Shown here: positions 37,385-47,101 of the stretch, one piece after another
How the letters are laid out: every line of letters starts with the position of its first letter
Position numbering within the stretch: the first letter of the stretch is position 1
Assembly: GCA_017983955.1 (NCBI GenBank)
Contig: JAGOAJ010000005.1
Location: forward strand, 62,001 to 126,000
From: Burkholderiaceae bacterium
Lineage (GTDB): Bacteria; Pseudomonadota; Gammaproteobacteria; Burkholderiales; Burkholderiaceae_B
Length of the DNA: 64,000 nt
Direction of reading: 5' to 3'
Notes under the pieces: generated by a model
What the model was told of the DNA's origin: nothing
Databases searched by the model: none
The model's input: the letters and a program-made list of their open reading frames with translations, nothing else
Position numbers and translations under genes: made by a program

Positions 37385-38253
37385 GATGTTGCCTTTTTAC
37401 CCATCAGTCCGTGCGGCTTGATCAGCAACACAATCGCCATGCCCAAAAAAGGCAGAATCAGGTTTACCTCGGGAAAGAAGCGTCCGCCAAAGCCGTAGAT
37501 CAAGCCCAGCACGATGGCGCCCAGAAAAGTGCCAGGAAAGCTGCCCAAGCCGCCTATGACCACGACGATAAAGCTTTCGATAATGATTTTGTCGCCCATA
37601 CCGGGATCTATGGCGCGCATGGGCGCCGCAATCACGCCCCCTACCGCCGCCAGCCACGCCCCAAAGGCAAACACCCCGGTGATGACCAGTTTAGTGTTGA
37701 TACAAAGCGCCTGTGCCATTTCGCGGTCAAGCGCTGCAGCGCGCATAATTTTCCCGACTCGCGTGCGATTGAACAGCAGCCATAGCGCACACACAACGAT
37801 CAAGCCGACAATGACCACAAAGAGACTGTAGATGGGATACGTAATACCCCCAGGCAAGGTGGCCGTGCCTTGCAACAAGACTGGAGGATCTATAACGTAT
37901 ATACCCGTACCCCAGATCAAGCGCACGGATTCATTCAAAATCAGCAATAAGGCGAACGTAAGCAGCAGGCTGTCGGAGATTTCGCGCTGATAAATAAAGC
38001 GCAACATAAGTCGGTCGATAAGTACCGCCAGAGCCGCCACCCCCAAAGGCGCAATCAACAAGGTCAGCCAGAACGACATCCCCAGCATGATCATGCAGGT
38101 ATACGCCAGATACGCACCCAGCATATATAGCGCACCATGGGCGAAGTTAATGACGTTGAGCACGCCAAAGACTATGTTCAGCCCAACGGCAATAATAAAC
38201 AGCAACAGCCCGATATCCAGGCTATTGAGCAACGCCATTCCCAAACTGCTCAT
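37381..38253 (-). CDS. livH: branched-chain amino acid-type ABC transporter permease (system 1)
   Basis: LivH-type permease, 290 residues. I chose the ATG at 38253 (MSSLGMALL) behind a GGGGG ribosome site; a longer frame to 38310 lacks one. Family features are GLNIVFGVLNVINFAHGALYMLGAY near the N-terminus and the RAAALDREMAQALCINTKLV loop. It pairs with LivM to form the channel. Confidence 0.93.
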   Translation of the reverse strand: MSSLGMALLNSLDIGLLLFIIAVGLNIVFGVLNVINFAHGALYMLGAYLAYTCMIMLGMSFWLTLLIAPLGVAALAVLIDRLMLRFIYQREISDSLLLTFALLLILNESVRLIWGTGIYVIDPPVLLQGTATLPGGITYPIYSLFVVIVGLIVVCALWLLFNRTRVGKIMRAAALDREMAQALCINTKLVITGVFAFGAWLAAVGGVIAAPMRAIDPGMGDKIIIESFIVVVIGGLGSFPGTFLGAIVLGLIYGFGGRFFPEVNLILPFLGMAIVLLIKPHGLMGKKATS

Positions 38254-38334
38254 GATGCCCCCTTTATTATTCGTAGTCCCTCTGGCAAGCAGGTGCCAGA
38301 GGGTTACCACATCTTTTCGAAGAACCTGAACCGG

Positions 38335-39555
38335 CTACAGCTTGCAAGCAGGATCAACGGGCGGAGTGATTTTCTCGCCGTCAAAGAACTGCACTTCGGT
38401 TAGCGAGCGAATTTTGTCCTTGGCATTCATGGCCGCTGTTTTTCCCCAGGTGGGGCCTATCAGGGCCTGGTTGTCGCCTGTGCGAAAGGTCAGGGTTCCG
38501 GTGGGCGCGGGAATGCTTAACCCGGAAAGCGCCTTGGCTACTGCCTTGCCATCAGTATTGCCTGCCTTTTCCATGGCTGCCTTGATGGCGTACACAGCCA
38601 CATAGCCCCCTTCGGCGTTATAGCTGGGTGGCGTGCCATAGTTTTTTTCGTAGGACGCAACAAACTTTTTGTTCAGGTCGTTGTCGTGAGCGTCATACCA
38701 GTAACGGGTGCCCAGCCATACGCCTTCGGGCATCTGGTCGCCCAGCGCCGCAAGCACTTCAGTGGCCGCCCCCACAGTTAGCAACACTTCGAAGCCTTGC
38801 TTGAAGAATCCACGGTTATTGGCTTGGCGTATGAAGTTGACCAAGTCGCCGCCCCACAAGGAAATTAGTACGCCATCGGGCTTGGATTCCATAACCCCAT
38901 TAATAAAGGGGGTGAAGTCTTCAGCGCCAAAGCGAGGAAAGGCGGTTTCGGTCATGAGCACGGCATCGGGCGATTTTTCTTTCAGATATTTACTGAAGAA
39001 TTCCCAGGACTGGTGACCGAAGGCGTAGTCCGGACCTATGGTCGTCCACTTCTTGGCGCCGGTTTTGGCTGCGATGGCTGCCGCACCCTCCATGTTCTGA
39101 TGCACATTGACGCTGACCCGATAGGTATACGAGTTGCATAGCTTGCCGGTGACATCGGGCGTAGCCGCGTGGGTGATAATAAAAGGCTTACCCAATTCGG
39201 GCAGCACTGGCACCAAGCCTTGCGCCACACCAGAGCTATCCAGACCCATCAGGACATCGGACTTATCCTGGTAAACCAGCTTACGGGCCGCCTGTATGGC
39301 CACGGCAGCTTTACCCTGACCGTCTTCCAGTGTCAAAGCCAGTTGACGCCCCAAAACGCCGCCTGCGGCATTGATTTCATTCATGGCCAGCTCTATGCCC
39401 TGTTGAGCGAACTTGCCATAAGAGGCCGCGCTGCCCGACATGATGTAGATGGCACCTATGCGTATGGGTTCCTGGGCGGCATGTGCGGGAGCAAGCGTGA
39501 ATGCGCCGGCAATTGCCAATGAAAGTAAAGGCCGTTTAGCGAAGATAGTAAACAT
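38335..39555 (-). CDS. branched-chain amino acid-type ABC transporter substrate-binding protein (system 1)
   Basis: Periplasmic LivK-like binding protein, 406 residues, with a signal peptide ending GAFTLAPAHA. The first mature strand is IRIGAIYIMSGSAASYGKFAQQGIELAMNEINAAGG. It belongs to the longer, amide- or aromatic-acid-binding branch rather than classic leucine-binding LivK. It is the first gene of system 1, with 81 bp to livH. The ligand cannot be deduced from sequence. Confidence 0.92.
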   Translation of the reverse strand: MFTIFAKRPLLSLAIAGAFTLAPAHAAQEPIRIGAIYIMSGSAASYGKFAQQGIELAMNEINAAGGVLGRQLALTLEDGQGKAAVAIQAARKLVYQDKSDVLMGLDSSGVAQGLVPVLPELGKPFIITHAATPDVTGKLCNSYTYRVSVNVHQNMEGAAAIAAKTGAKKWTTIGPDYAFGHQSWEFFSKYLKEKSPDAVLMTETAFPRFGAEDFTPFINGVMESKPDGVLISLWGGDLVNFIRQANNRGFFKQGFEVLLTVGAATEVLAALGDQMPEGVWLGTRYWYDAHDNDLNKKFVASYEKNYGTPPSYNAEGGYVAVYAIKAAMEKAGNTDGKAVAKALSGLSIPAPTGTLTFRTGDNQALIGPTWGKTAAMNAKDKIRSLTEVQFFDGEKITPPVDPACKL

Positions 39556-39685
39556 GGGTGTTTCTCCTTGAGGAACAGTGCGCCGACAGCGTTGTCGGCA
39601 TCGAATCAGGTGTTTCGAGTCTGCATGTTTGCTGCATTGCTTGCCGGATTACCCGCTGCGCGCGTCATCCGATCTAAGAAACGCA

Positions 39686-41317
39686 TCACGGCGGTCGCTC
39701 ACCCGACAAGGTATCCCGCAAAATGTTTTTGCGGATTTTGCCTGTAGACGTTTTAGGCAACTCGCCGAAAACGATATGCTTGGGGGCCTTGAACGACGCC
39801 ATGTGCTTTTTACAGAATGCAATGAACTCTTGTTCGCTGGTCTGTCGCGAACCCTCTTTCAAGGCAATAAACGCACAAGGAACCTCACCCCATTTGTCAT
39901 CCACCATGGCCACTACCGCCGCCTCGAACACCATGGGGTGGCGGTACAAGACCTCTTCGATTTCCTGACTGGAAATATTTTCGCCTCCGGAAATAATGAT
40001 GTCTTTGGAGCGGTCTTTAACTTCAACATAGCCGTCTGGATGCACAACGGCCAGATCACCCGTATGAAACCAACCGTCCTTGAACGCTTCCCGAGTACCT
40101 GCTTCGTTTTTCAAGTAGCCCATCATGAGAGTGTTGCCGCGCAACAGCAATTCGCCCAGGGTAACGCCATCGAAAGGCACATAGCCCTCGCCGTCCAGGC
40201 AGCCCACGCTTACACCATCAATGCCCAACAGGCCCACGCCCTGCCTGGCCATTTTCTGAGCGAGCTCATCGGGCGACAGGTCTTGCCAGCTGTCTTGCCA
40301 TACGCACAAGGCTGATGGTCCGTAGGATTCAGTCAGGCCGTATAAATGCGTAATCTGAAAACCGATTTCTTGTGCACGGCTGATGACCGGACTGGGCGGC
40401 GCTGCCCCACCCAAGGCAAACTGCACTGGCGTCTTCAAGGCCAGCCCCTGTTTATGGAAATCACCCAACAACATATTCAACACAATAGGCGCGCCGCACA
40501 TATGTGTAACCTGGTGCGCGTTGATGCGCTCTAGTACCTGATCGGCCTGGACCTTGCGCAGGCAGACATGGGTTCCGCCCACCGCTGTTACTGCCCAGGG
40601 ATAGCACCAGCCATTACAATGAAACATGGGCAAGGTCCACAAGTAGACCGTATCCGCCGTCATGTTGAAGGCCATGGCGTTGCTAAGCGCAGCCAGGTAG
40701 GCACCGCGATGGTGGTAGACGACGCCCTTGGGATTGCCAGTGGTGCCCGACGTGTAGTTAAGCGCAATGGCGTCCCATTCGTCGGCCACTTTCGTCCAAG
40801 TGTAATTAGGGTCGCCACTGGCCAGCAGGCTTTCATACAGCAAGGTGGAAGACGACTGCGGCGCGTCGCCCAGCCGGGTAATGGCGACTAGCACAGGCGG
40901 CGACGCCATGGCCGCGACTACCTGCCCAACTAGTTCCTCGAATTCGGTGTCGTACAACAAGAGGCGCGATTCACCATGCTCAAGAATAAAAGCCAGCGTG
41001 CCGGCGTCCAAACGCGTGTTCAGGGCATTGAGTACAGCGCCAATCATGGGAACGGAGTAATGGCTTTCCAGCAGTTCATGCGTGTTAAAACACAGCGCTG
41101 ATACCGTATCGCCCGCCCCTATGCCTAATGTATGCAACGCCGAAGCCATGCTGCAGCAGCGACGATACAAATCGCGGTAGCTCAGGACCATGTCGTCGTC
41201 AATGGCGGCGGTCTTGTCTGGAAATATATACGCGGATCGCTGCAACAAACTAACCGGCGTCAAACTAGAGTAATTGGCCGGCTGCTTATCCAGGCCAAGC
41301 TGATACTTACCGCTCAT
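39686..41317 (-). CDS. AMP-dependent acyl-CoA synthetase
   Basis: Adenylate-forming ligase (ANL superfamily) activating a carboxylic acid to its CoA thioester, 543 residues. The AMP-binding P-loop is NYTSGTTGNPKGVVYHHRG, the core YGLTESYGPSA, and the C-terminal hinge HTGDLAVVHPDGYVEVKDRSKD. The catalytic Lys lies in PKTSTGKIRKNILR near residue 530. The sequence is closest to medium-chain or aryl-acyl ligases. It sits between LIV system 1 and the RidA/hydrolase/diiron operon and could serve either. Confidence 0.92.
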   Translation of the reverse strand: MSGKYQLGLDKQPANYSSLTPVSLLQRSAYIFPDKTAAIDDDMVLSYRDLYRRCCSMASALHTLGIGAGDTVSALCFNTHELLESHYSVPMIGAVLNALNTRLDAGTLAFILEHGESRLLLYDTEFEELVGQVVAAMASPPVLVAITRLGDAPQSSSTLLYESLLASGDPNYTWTKVADEWDAIALNYTSGTTGNPKGVVYHHRGAYLAALSNAMAFNMTADTVYLWTLPMFHCNGWCYPWAVTAVGGTHVCLRKVQADQVLERINAHQVTHMCGAPIVLNMLLGDFHKQGLALKTPVQFALGGAAPPSPVISRAQEIGFQITHLYGLTESYGPSALCVWQDSWQDLSPDELAQKMARQGVGLLGIDGVSVGCLDGEGYVPFDGVTLGELLLRGNTLMMGYLKNEAGTREAFKDGWFHTGDLAVVHPDGYVEVKDRSKDIIISGGENISSQEIEEVLYRHPMVFEAAVVAMVDDKWGEVPCAFIALKEGSRQTSEQEFIAFCKKHMASFKAPKHIVFGELPKTSTGKIRKNILRDTLSGERPP

Positions 41318-41414
41318 GCAAATACCTCATTTTTCCAGACATTTCGGGTTGGTAATAGCAAGCTTGACCTGTGTCAGTAACAAAAGCAATCGTGCAAAAC
41401 CCCACAACACGACA

Positions 41415-41807
41415 TTAATTAGCTTTGAACGCTACGGCTTCAACTTCGACCTTCCATTCGGCACGCGCCAAAGCGTTAACAACCACTAACGTGGCCGCCG
41501 GACGCGCGTCCTGAAGGTACTGTAAGCGCACCGGCGCCAGTAAGGGCACATCAGCGGCATCGACTATATAGGTGACGACCTTAACAAGATGCGAGCTATC
41601 CATACCCGCTTCGTTCAGCACATGAATCAGGTTCTGCCAGGCAAGGTCAGCTTGCTCGGAAAAAGACCCGCCCAACAAACCATCCTGGGTCATGCCTATT
41701 TGCCCCGCAATATGCAGCCATGCACCCGAACCCTGGGTCAAAATTCCCTGGCTATAGGGTCCAACAGGCAAACATACTTTTTCAGGGTTCAATATTTTTT
41801 GTGACAT
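41415..41807 (-). CDS. RidA family protein (Rid/YjgF/YER057c)
   Basis: Trimeric enamine/imine hydrolase family, 130 residues. Motifs seen are VGPYSQGIL near residue 15, IAGQIGM, and ARPAATLVVVNALARAEWKVEVEAVAF. The usual catalytic Arg is in DARPAATLV. Eighteen bp separate it from the formamidase-like gene upstream, so it belongs to that operon. Rid proteins in catabolic operons often handle reactive imine intermediates, or hydrolyse aminoacrylate derivatives. It is not the housekeeping RidA by context. Confidence 0.88.
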   Translation of the reverse strand: MSQKILNPEKVCLPVGPYSQGILTQGSGAWLHIAGQIGMTQDGLLGGSFSEQADLAWQNLIHVLNEAGMDSSHLVKVVTYIVDAADVPLLAPVRLQYLQDARPAATLVVVNALARAEWKVEVEAVAFKAN

Positions 41808-41825
41808 TTTTAATTTTCCAATAAT

Positions 41826-42716
41826 TTATTTAGACTGAAGCTTGAATAGCTCTAAGACTTTATTAAACAGATGGTTAGACGGGTCAAACATTGCCGAGAA
41901 ATCAGCCAGCAAATCAAAATGATTTCTTTGTGGAACAGTAATATTTTCTATATTATGACCATATTTTTTCAATGCCAAAAAGAAATCTAAGCTTTGATTT
42001 AAAAACCCTGATGTTTCATTGCCACCAGCGGCTAAAACCATAGGAACCTCAAAAAACTCGTCACTGTGGAAGCCAAGATTTTTAGCTTCATTTTTTGACA
42101 TATTAAGATCTAAATTAATGCTAGTTAAAAGCAACGGCTCAAGATCAAACAAAGAACTCAACCCGACATAGCCAATCACTTTATCCTGTAGTTCTGGCAT
42201 AACATTTCTGCATATCATTTTTGCAGCCATATGACCACCAGCAGAATGGCCTGAGATAATAATTTTATTATCATCATAATTCCAGAAATCACCATTTCTG
42301 GATAGCCAGGAAACAGACTCGGCTACCTCAGTCACTATCTCGCTAACTGTCGCTTTAGGCGCCAAGTTATAGTTCGGAATAGCTACAGCTATGCCTCTTG
42401 ATACGTACTCATCTGCAATAAATGAAAAAATACTTTTATCTAAAGCCCGCCAGTAGCCGCCATGAATAAATATCAACAATGGTGATGGTTCGTTTGATTC
42501 AGGAATAAACAAATCAAGCAAGCTTGTCTCGTTTTTACCATAAGGGACATCTAGTTTCGCATAATTTCTGGCACGCGTAATCACGCTTCTTTCTGCATAA
42601 TCACGATATACTTCTGTGCGCTCTGGGTGCCTAATACGCAGATTATATTCAGCCTCAAAGGATGGATCAATAAAATCATCCTGAATGGCATCTATACTAA
42701 AATCAACATTACTCAT
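41826..42716 (-). CDS. alpha/beta hydrolase, arylformamidase (kynurenine formamidase)-like
   Basis: Serine hydrolase of 296 residues. The oxyanion motif HGGYW (85-89) is the hallmark of the eukaryotic-type N-formylkynurenine formamidase family. The nucleophile is S158 in SGHSAGGHMAAK. Near the C-terminus ETSGFLNQSLDFF and NHFDLLADF resemble the acid and His regions of those enzymes, with Glu where Asp is usual. The start at 42716 follows the livF stop by one base, with GGGAG upstream. AT-rich, unlike genes of LIV system 1. Substrate probably an aromatic N-formyl amide or an ester. Confidence 0.72.
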   Translation of the reverse strand: MSNVDFSIDAIQDDFIDPSFEAEYNLRIRHPERTEVYRDYAERSVITRARNYAKLDVPYGKNETSLLDLFIPESNEPSPLLIFIHGGYWRALDKSIFSFIADEYVSRGIAVAIPNYNLAPKATVSEIVTEVAESVSWLSRNGDFWNYDDNKIIISGHSAGGHMAAKMICRNVMPELQDKVIGYVGLSSLFDLEPLLLTSINLDLNMSKNEAKNLGFHSDEFFEVPMVLAAGGNETSGFLNQSLDFFLALKKYGHNIENITVPQRNHFDLLADFSAMFDPSNHLFNKVLELFKLQSK

Positions 42717-42717
42717 T

Positions 42718-43431
42718 TCAAACTCCCAAATAGGCTGATTTAACACGAGAGTCTGCGCGCAAATAGTCTGCTTCCCCAGAAAACAAAACGGTTCCATCTT
42801 GGATTATGTAGCCATAATCAGCGACATTCAATGTTGACATAGCATTCTGTTCAGCGATCAGTAGCGTCAACCCTTCTTTTTGTAAATTTTTTATTGATGA
42901 GAATATATCCTTTACTACCAGGGGCGCTAAACCCATTGATGGCTCATCCAGCATTAAGAATCTGGGACTGCTCATCAAGGCTCGTCCAATAGCCAACATC
43001 TGCTGCTCTCCGCCGGAAAGCGTACCTGCCGCCTGATTAGAACGCTCGGCCAAACGTGGAAAAAGGTTAAGGACGTGGTCCATGTTGCGCCTGAATTCAG
43101 AGTTGCGACGACTACGCAATAAAGAATACCCGCCCATCTCCAGATTATCCTTAACGGATAAAGGGGAGAAAACCCGCCTGCCCTCGGGAACCTGAACAAT
43201 TCCCCTAGCAACAATCTTATCGGGTGACAACGTAGTAATGGACTCACCCTCGAAACGGATCTCTCCGCGGATGGGACGCAATAAACCATTGACGCTACGC
43301 ATCGTTGTGGACTTGCCGGCGCCATTAGCACCTAATAAACAAATGATTTTCCCTAGAGGTACGCGTAACGACAAGCTACGCAGCACATCACCTGCACCAT
43401 AAGAGGCACACAACCCATCGATTTCAAGCAT
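42718..43431 (-). CDS. branched-chain amino acid-type ABC transporter ATPase, LivF-like (system 2)
   Basis: Second LivF-type ATPase, 237 residues. Walker A GANGAGKSTT, signature LSGGEQQMLAIGRAL and Walker B RFLMLDEPSMGLAP are intact. It overlaps the livG-like gene by eight bases. Part of an importer distinct from system 1, embedded in an operon with two ferritin-like proteins and a formamidase-like hydrolase. Confidence 0.92.
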   Translation of the reverse strand: MLEIDGLCASYGAGDVLRSLSLRVPLGKIICLLGANGAGKSTTMRSVNGLLRPIRGEIRFEGESITTLSPDKIVARGIVQVPEGRRVFSPLSVKDNLEMGGYSLLRSRRNSEFRRNMDHVLNLFPRLAERSNQAAGTLSGGEQQMLAIGRALMSSPRFLMLDEPSMGLAPLVVKDIFSSIKNLQKEGLTLLIAEQNAMSTLNVADYGYIIQDGTVLFSGEADYLRADSRVKSAYLGV

Positions 43432-44200
43432 TTTCCGTGTCCTCGCCTAAGTAAGCCTTCAAGACCTCCGGGTCACTACGCATCGCCTGGGCTGTGCCTT
43501 CTCCAATTTTCTTACCGTAATTCAGCACAACGATATCGTCACATAACTGCATAACAAAATTCATATTGTGTTCAACCAATAGAACGCTGATTCCTTCCCG
43601 ATTGATATCCCTGATGACGTCAGAAACATGAGCCACTTCAGCATGAGGAACCCCTGCTACCGGCTCGTCCAGCAACAGCAAGTCGGGACCAGAAGCTAAT
43701 GCACGTGCTATTTCAAGGATTTTTGCTTCACCAAAGCTCAAGTTTTCTGCAATCGTATATGCCTGCTTTGCCAATCCTAAAAGCTCTAGCTTTTCGTAGG
43801 CAATTGCACGTATTTTCTTTTCTTCAGAGCGTTGCAAGGGCGAAGAAAACATTGCGCCCAAAAAACCAGATCGAAAGCGGGAATGACAACCTACCATGAC
43901 GTTTTCCAGCACTGTCAAATTATTAAATATTTGCAGATTTTGAAATGTACGAGCCAAACCAAGATTTACTCGCTGAAAAGAAGGCAGTTTATGAATTTCA
44001 TGATTATTCAGTTTAATAGTGCCAGTCATGGGGGAAAGCACACCCGCTATGATATTAAACATCGTGCTTTTTCCAGCACCGTTAGGTCCTATCAATCCCT
44101 TTATTTCACCTTTTTTCATGTTAAAAGAAAGATCTGACAATGCTGCCAATCCACCAAAGCTTAAGCCGATATTTTTTACTTCTAATATATTATCAACCAT
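43424..44200 (-). CDS. branched-chain amino acid-type ABC transporter ATPase, LivG-like (system 2)
   Basis: Second LivG-type ATPase, 258 residues. Walker A GPNGAGKSTM, Walker B LLLLDEPVAGV and the LivG-type signature LSFGEAKILEIARAL are visible. It overlaps both neighbours by eight bases, indicating coupled translation. Confidence 0.92.
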   Translation of the reverse strand: MVDNILEVKNIGLSFGGLAALSDLSFNMKKGEIKGLIGPNGAGKSTMFNIIAGVLSPMTGTIKLNNHEIHKLPSFQRVNLGLARTFQNLQIFNNLTVLENVMVGCHSRFRSGFLGAMFSSPLQRSEEKKIRAIAYEKLELLGLAKQAYTIAENLSFGEAKILEIARALASGPDLLLLDEPVAGVPHAEVAHVSDVIRDINREGISVLLVEHNMNFVMQLCDDIVVLNYGKKIGEGTAQAMRSDPEVLKAYLGEDTENA

Positions 44201-45203
44201 TTTTTGCCTCTACTTTTTGCAACAGCTCAGAATGATTATTTTTCTTACTTTTTGGAAACCTTATCTTTTTGAAAATCGCTGCAATACCACCTGGATAAAA
44301 CATTAAAACAATAATCATGCTAAAGCCAAATATGAATAGCTCCAGGTCATGAAATGAGCGCAGCAATTCTGGTACTACAGTAAAAACGATCGCGCCGAAA
44401 AATGGGCCCCAGTAACTACCCCAACCTCCTAGTGCGACCATCATTACCAACATCACTGATGTAAAAAACCCAAAGGTTTCTGGCGAGGCAAATTGATTAT
44501 AGTGAGTATATAAAGCACCGGATAATGCCGCTATCGATGCCGACAAAACAAAAACCTTCACCTTCATCATATAGGTATTAACACCTAAGCTGGCTGCCCC
44601 TATTTCACTAGTGGCCACACTAGTCATAGCACGCCCGACTCTGGAGTTAACCAAGTTGAATATTACCCACATAACCAATAGTGATACTGCCCAGGCAACA
44701 TAAAAAAATGATTTATTACTTTCAAATGACAACCCGAAAAGCGTGATCGGGGGTATACCGGATAACCCGTTAGGACCTCCGGTAATGTCCACTAACTCTA
44801 CAAATAATACAGATAAAATGACACCAAATCCAAGTGTTGCCATCGCCAGGTAATGCCCCCTAAGCCTTAAGGTAGGCAGGGCTACTATTAACGATGAAAG
44901 CGCTGCTATGGCCACCGCACTAAACACACCAAAAACCACTGGAAAGCCATACTTAGCGGATATAACACCACTAACATAAGCACCTAAACCAAAAAACCCA
45001 CCGTGACACAAAGATATTTGGCCACAATATCCCATAACCAGGTTCAAACTAGAAATAAGCATAATATTTATGCAAAACATTATTCCTAGACTTGTAATAT
45101 ACCCATTGGGCGAAACCCATGGAAATATCAAAAAAACCAACCACATAAGAAATAGAAGACGTAGCGTGGATTTGTTACCCATCTGCTGATTCATATCGTT
45201 CAT
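44193..45203 (-). CDS. branched-chain amino acid-type ABC transporter permease, LivM-like (system 2)
   Basis: LivM-type permease, 336 residues. NLVMGYCGQISLCHGGFFGLGAYV and a cluster of 8-10 hydrophobic segments identify it. The C-terminal 25 residues are highly basic (KKIRFPKSKKNNHS) and unusual in length. Base composition is noticeably AT-rich compared with system 1. Confidence 0.92.
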   Translation of the reverse strand: MNDMNQQMGNKSTLRLLFLMWLVFLIFPWVSPNGYITSLGIMFCINIMLISSLNLVMGYCGQISLCHGGFFGLGAYVSGVISAKYGFPVVFGVFSAVAIAALSSLIVALPTLRLRGHYLAMATLGFGVILSVLFVELVDITGGPNGLSGIPPITLFGLSFESNKSFFYVAWAVSLLVMWVIFNLVNSRVGRAMTSVATSEIGAASLGVNTYMMKVKVFVLSASIAALSGALYTHYNQFASPETFGFFTSVMLVMMVALGGWGSYWGPFFGAIVFTVVPELLRSFHDLELFIFGFSMIIVLMFYPGGIAAIFKKIRFPKSKKNNHSELLQKVEAKNG

Positions 45204-45262
45204 CCAGTGAATTTTAAAAAAGCAATTAAAATGAAGAAATAAAAAAACAACATTTAATTACG

Positions 45263-46147
45263 TCAAACCTTCGTAACGTCTGCTTTTCCTAATATTCCTT
45301 TTGGCCGCAAGAACAACACAAGCAACAGCAAGACAAAAGAGACGGCCTCTTTGAAATGGGATGAAATCAAACCTCCGGCAAGCGACTCGACTATCCCTAA
45401 CAACAGCCCCCCCAGAAGTGCACCATGCAAGCTACCCAAGCCGCCTAACATTGCGGCGCTAAACCCCTTGAATCCCAGCAAAGTGCCTTGGTCAAAAGAA
45501 GTTAATGTCAGCGGCGTAATAGCAACACCGGCCAAACCACCCGCCAGAGCGGCAAAAACAAATGCCCACATTACCGTCCGCTTCACATTGATGCCCACCA
45601 ATGCTGCGGCTTCACGGTCAACTGCAGTAGTTCGCATTGCCTTTCCAAGCAGGGTCTTTTCAAAGAAGAATTGCGTAAACAGCATGAACAACAATGCAAT
45701 GCCAAATACCCATATGCTTTGTGGCTGAATGCTTACATCACCGATAGCAACCGAAGCATCCCCGGATAACGCGGGATAGCCCATGGGCGTTTTCCCCAGC
45801 GTCAGCATCACCAGACTTTTCGTACAAATAGCCAACCCGATACTTAACAAAGTAATTAACATCGGCGTAGGCTTTTTCAACGGATTAATGATCAAACGCT
45901 CAGAGAGCCCTCCGACCATACCCACCACTACGATAGCTATCAAACAAGCAGCCCAAACAGGCAAGGCTTCGGCGGCATAAATTGTTGCCGCAACCATACC
46001 CCCCATCATTACCCATTCACCTTGGGCAAAGTTTATTGAGTCTGTACTTTTAAAGATAACGTTAAAACCTACAGCCACAATGGCATACATGCTGCCAGTC
46101 GTAATGCCTGCTATTAGTAGTTGAAGAACCTGCACTGAGACACTCAT
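45263..46147 (-). CDS. branched-chain amino acid-type ABC transporter permease, LivH-like (system 2)
   Basis: LivH-type permease, 294 residues. Family signature GFNVIFKSTDSINFAQGEWVMMGGM near the N-terminus and RTTAVDREAAALVGINVKRT loop. It lies 59 bp ahead of the LivM-like gene and 35 bp after the ligand-poor ferritin-like gene, on the same strand. Confidence 0.92.
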   Translation of the reverse strand: MSVSVQVLQLLIAGITTGSMYAIVAVGFNVIFKSTDSINFAQGEWVMMGGMVAATIYAAEALPVWAACLIAIVVVGMVGGLSERLIINPLKKPTPMLITLLSIGLAICTKSLVMLTLGKTPMGYPALSGDASVAIGDVSIQPQSIWVFGIALLFMLFTQFFFEKTLLGKAMRTTAVDREAAALVGINVKRTVMWAFVFAALAGGLAGVAITPLTLTSFDQGTLLGFKGFSAAMLGGLGSLHGALLGGLLLGIVESLAGGLISSHFKEAVSFVLLLLVLFLRPKGILGKADVTKV

Positions 46148-46182
46148 ACCAACCTCGTCTTTTTGCGCGCATTACACGGCGG

Positions 46183-47088
46183 TTAAAGTGTTCCTAATTC
46201 AGGATGAGTCAACTCAGCCAAGGGGATACCAATATTCCTTAGGTCTTCTCGCAGCTGGGTAATGTAGGTTTTAAAGACCACTGCCTCAGTTGCCTGCGTA
46301 ACAGCACCTAAACCAGCCTTTGCTGTAATGTCAGCAGCTTGCGCTTCCTGCCCCTGAGGATCGCCAAGCCAAGCACAGTGATAGCCATTTAGCTCTATGT
46401 CTTGTAAATAGCTATGCACGCCACTCCCGACCGCCACACATTGCTCTGGGCTCCATTGCGCAGCGCGCTTAGTCATATATAACCAGGCAAAGCTCACATT
46501 TCGTTGCTTTGCTTTGACGCTTTTCGTTAGAATTTGCTTCGCTACTGGTTCAGTAGTGCCAGCCAAATAAGCTTCAAAAAGTGCCAACTCCAGGCCGTCC
46601 TCGGCAACGGAATAAACCGCAAACAAAACATCCACATTCTGTTCTGCGTCTAATACGTGGCGATGACGATATTGATTAAAAATTTTCTCGGTGGCCGCTA
46701 AGGGGGAACTGTCTACGTAACCACCCAGAGCCTGGGCATAGCGGTGATAACAGTCAATTTGCCATGCCTCTTCTGTATTACGAACCGTCAGAAAGTACTT
46801 AGGGTCTGCCTCACGGCCCAACTCTAAACACAACCTAACCAACAGTGCTGGGGTTTCACACAGACCTGCGTACTCGACCCAGGCCCGACGACTCCAGGTC
46901 AACCGGGCAGCCTCTAGTATGTCTGCGTCGTATTTGCCAAGATCCAACGTCTTCCAAAGTATGTCTACCTCTGGATTCCAGCGCTCTTGTTTGCCGCAGT
47001 CATAAAGCTCGCGTATAGGCGTAATAGTCTCTGTCAGGCTGACTGGGAAACGGCGTTCATCTAGTATTTTTGTTGTCGTTGCTTGCAC
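46183..47088 (-). CDS. ferritin-like protein with degenerate diiron site (paralogue of the next gene)
   Basis: A 301-residue all-helical protein clearly homologous to its neighbour at 47102-48031: shared blocks are W-x-P-x-VDI near residue 40, WSRRAWVEYAGL at about 65-76, IELNGYHCAWL and AGLGA near the C-terminus. The metal ligands are mostly replaced. The first ExxH has become EAWQ (His to Gln110), and the second ExxH has become KQRN (Glu to Lys194, His to Asn197). It is therefore probably non-catalytic and may pair with the intact protein. Start is GTG at 47088 behind GGAG. I cannot name the function. Confidence 0.75.
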   Translation of the reverse strand: MQATTTKILDERRFPVSLTETITPIRELYDCGKQERWNPEVDILWKTLDLGKYDADILEAARLTWSRRAWVEYAGLCETPALLVRLCLELGREADPKYFLTVRNTEEAWQIDCYHRYAQALGGYVDSSPLAATEKIFNQYRHRHVLDAEQNVDVLFAVYSVAEDGLELALFEAYLAGTTEPVAKQILTKSVKAKQRNVSFAWLYMTKRAAQWSPEQCVAVGSGVHSYLQDIELNGYHCAWLGDPQGQEAQAADITAKAGLGAVTQATEAVVFKTYITQLREDLRNIGIPLAELTHPELGTL

Positions 47089-47101
47089 GGTTTGCTCCTA
47101 G

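Noticed and set aside
39578-40315. 245-codon frame opposite the acyl-CoA ligase
   Set aside because: Mirror frame of the ligase with no independent signals.
41826-42716. Assigning the hydrolase firmly as kynurenine formamidase because kynurenine-pathway genes occur at 1-2 kb
   Set aside because: The genes are 40 kb apart and the acidic triad residue differs; the operon context points to another substrate.
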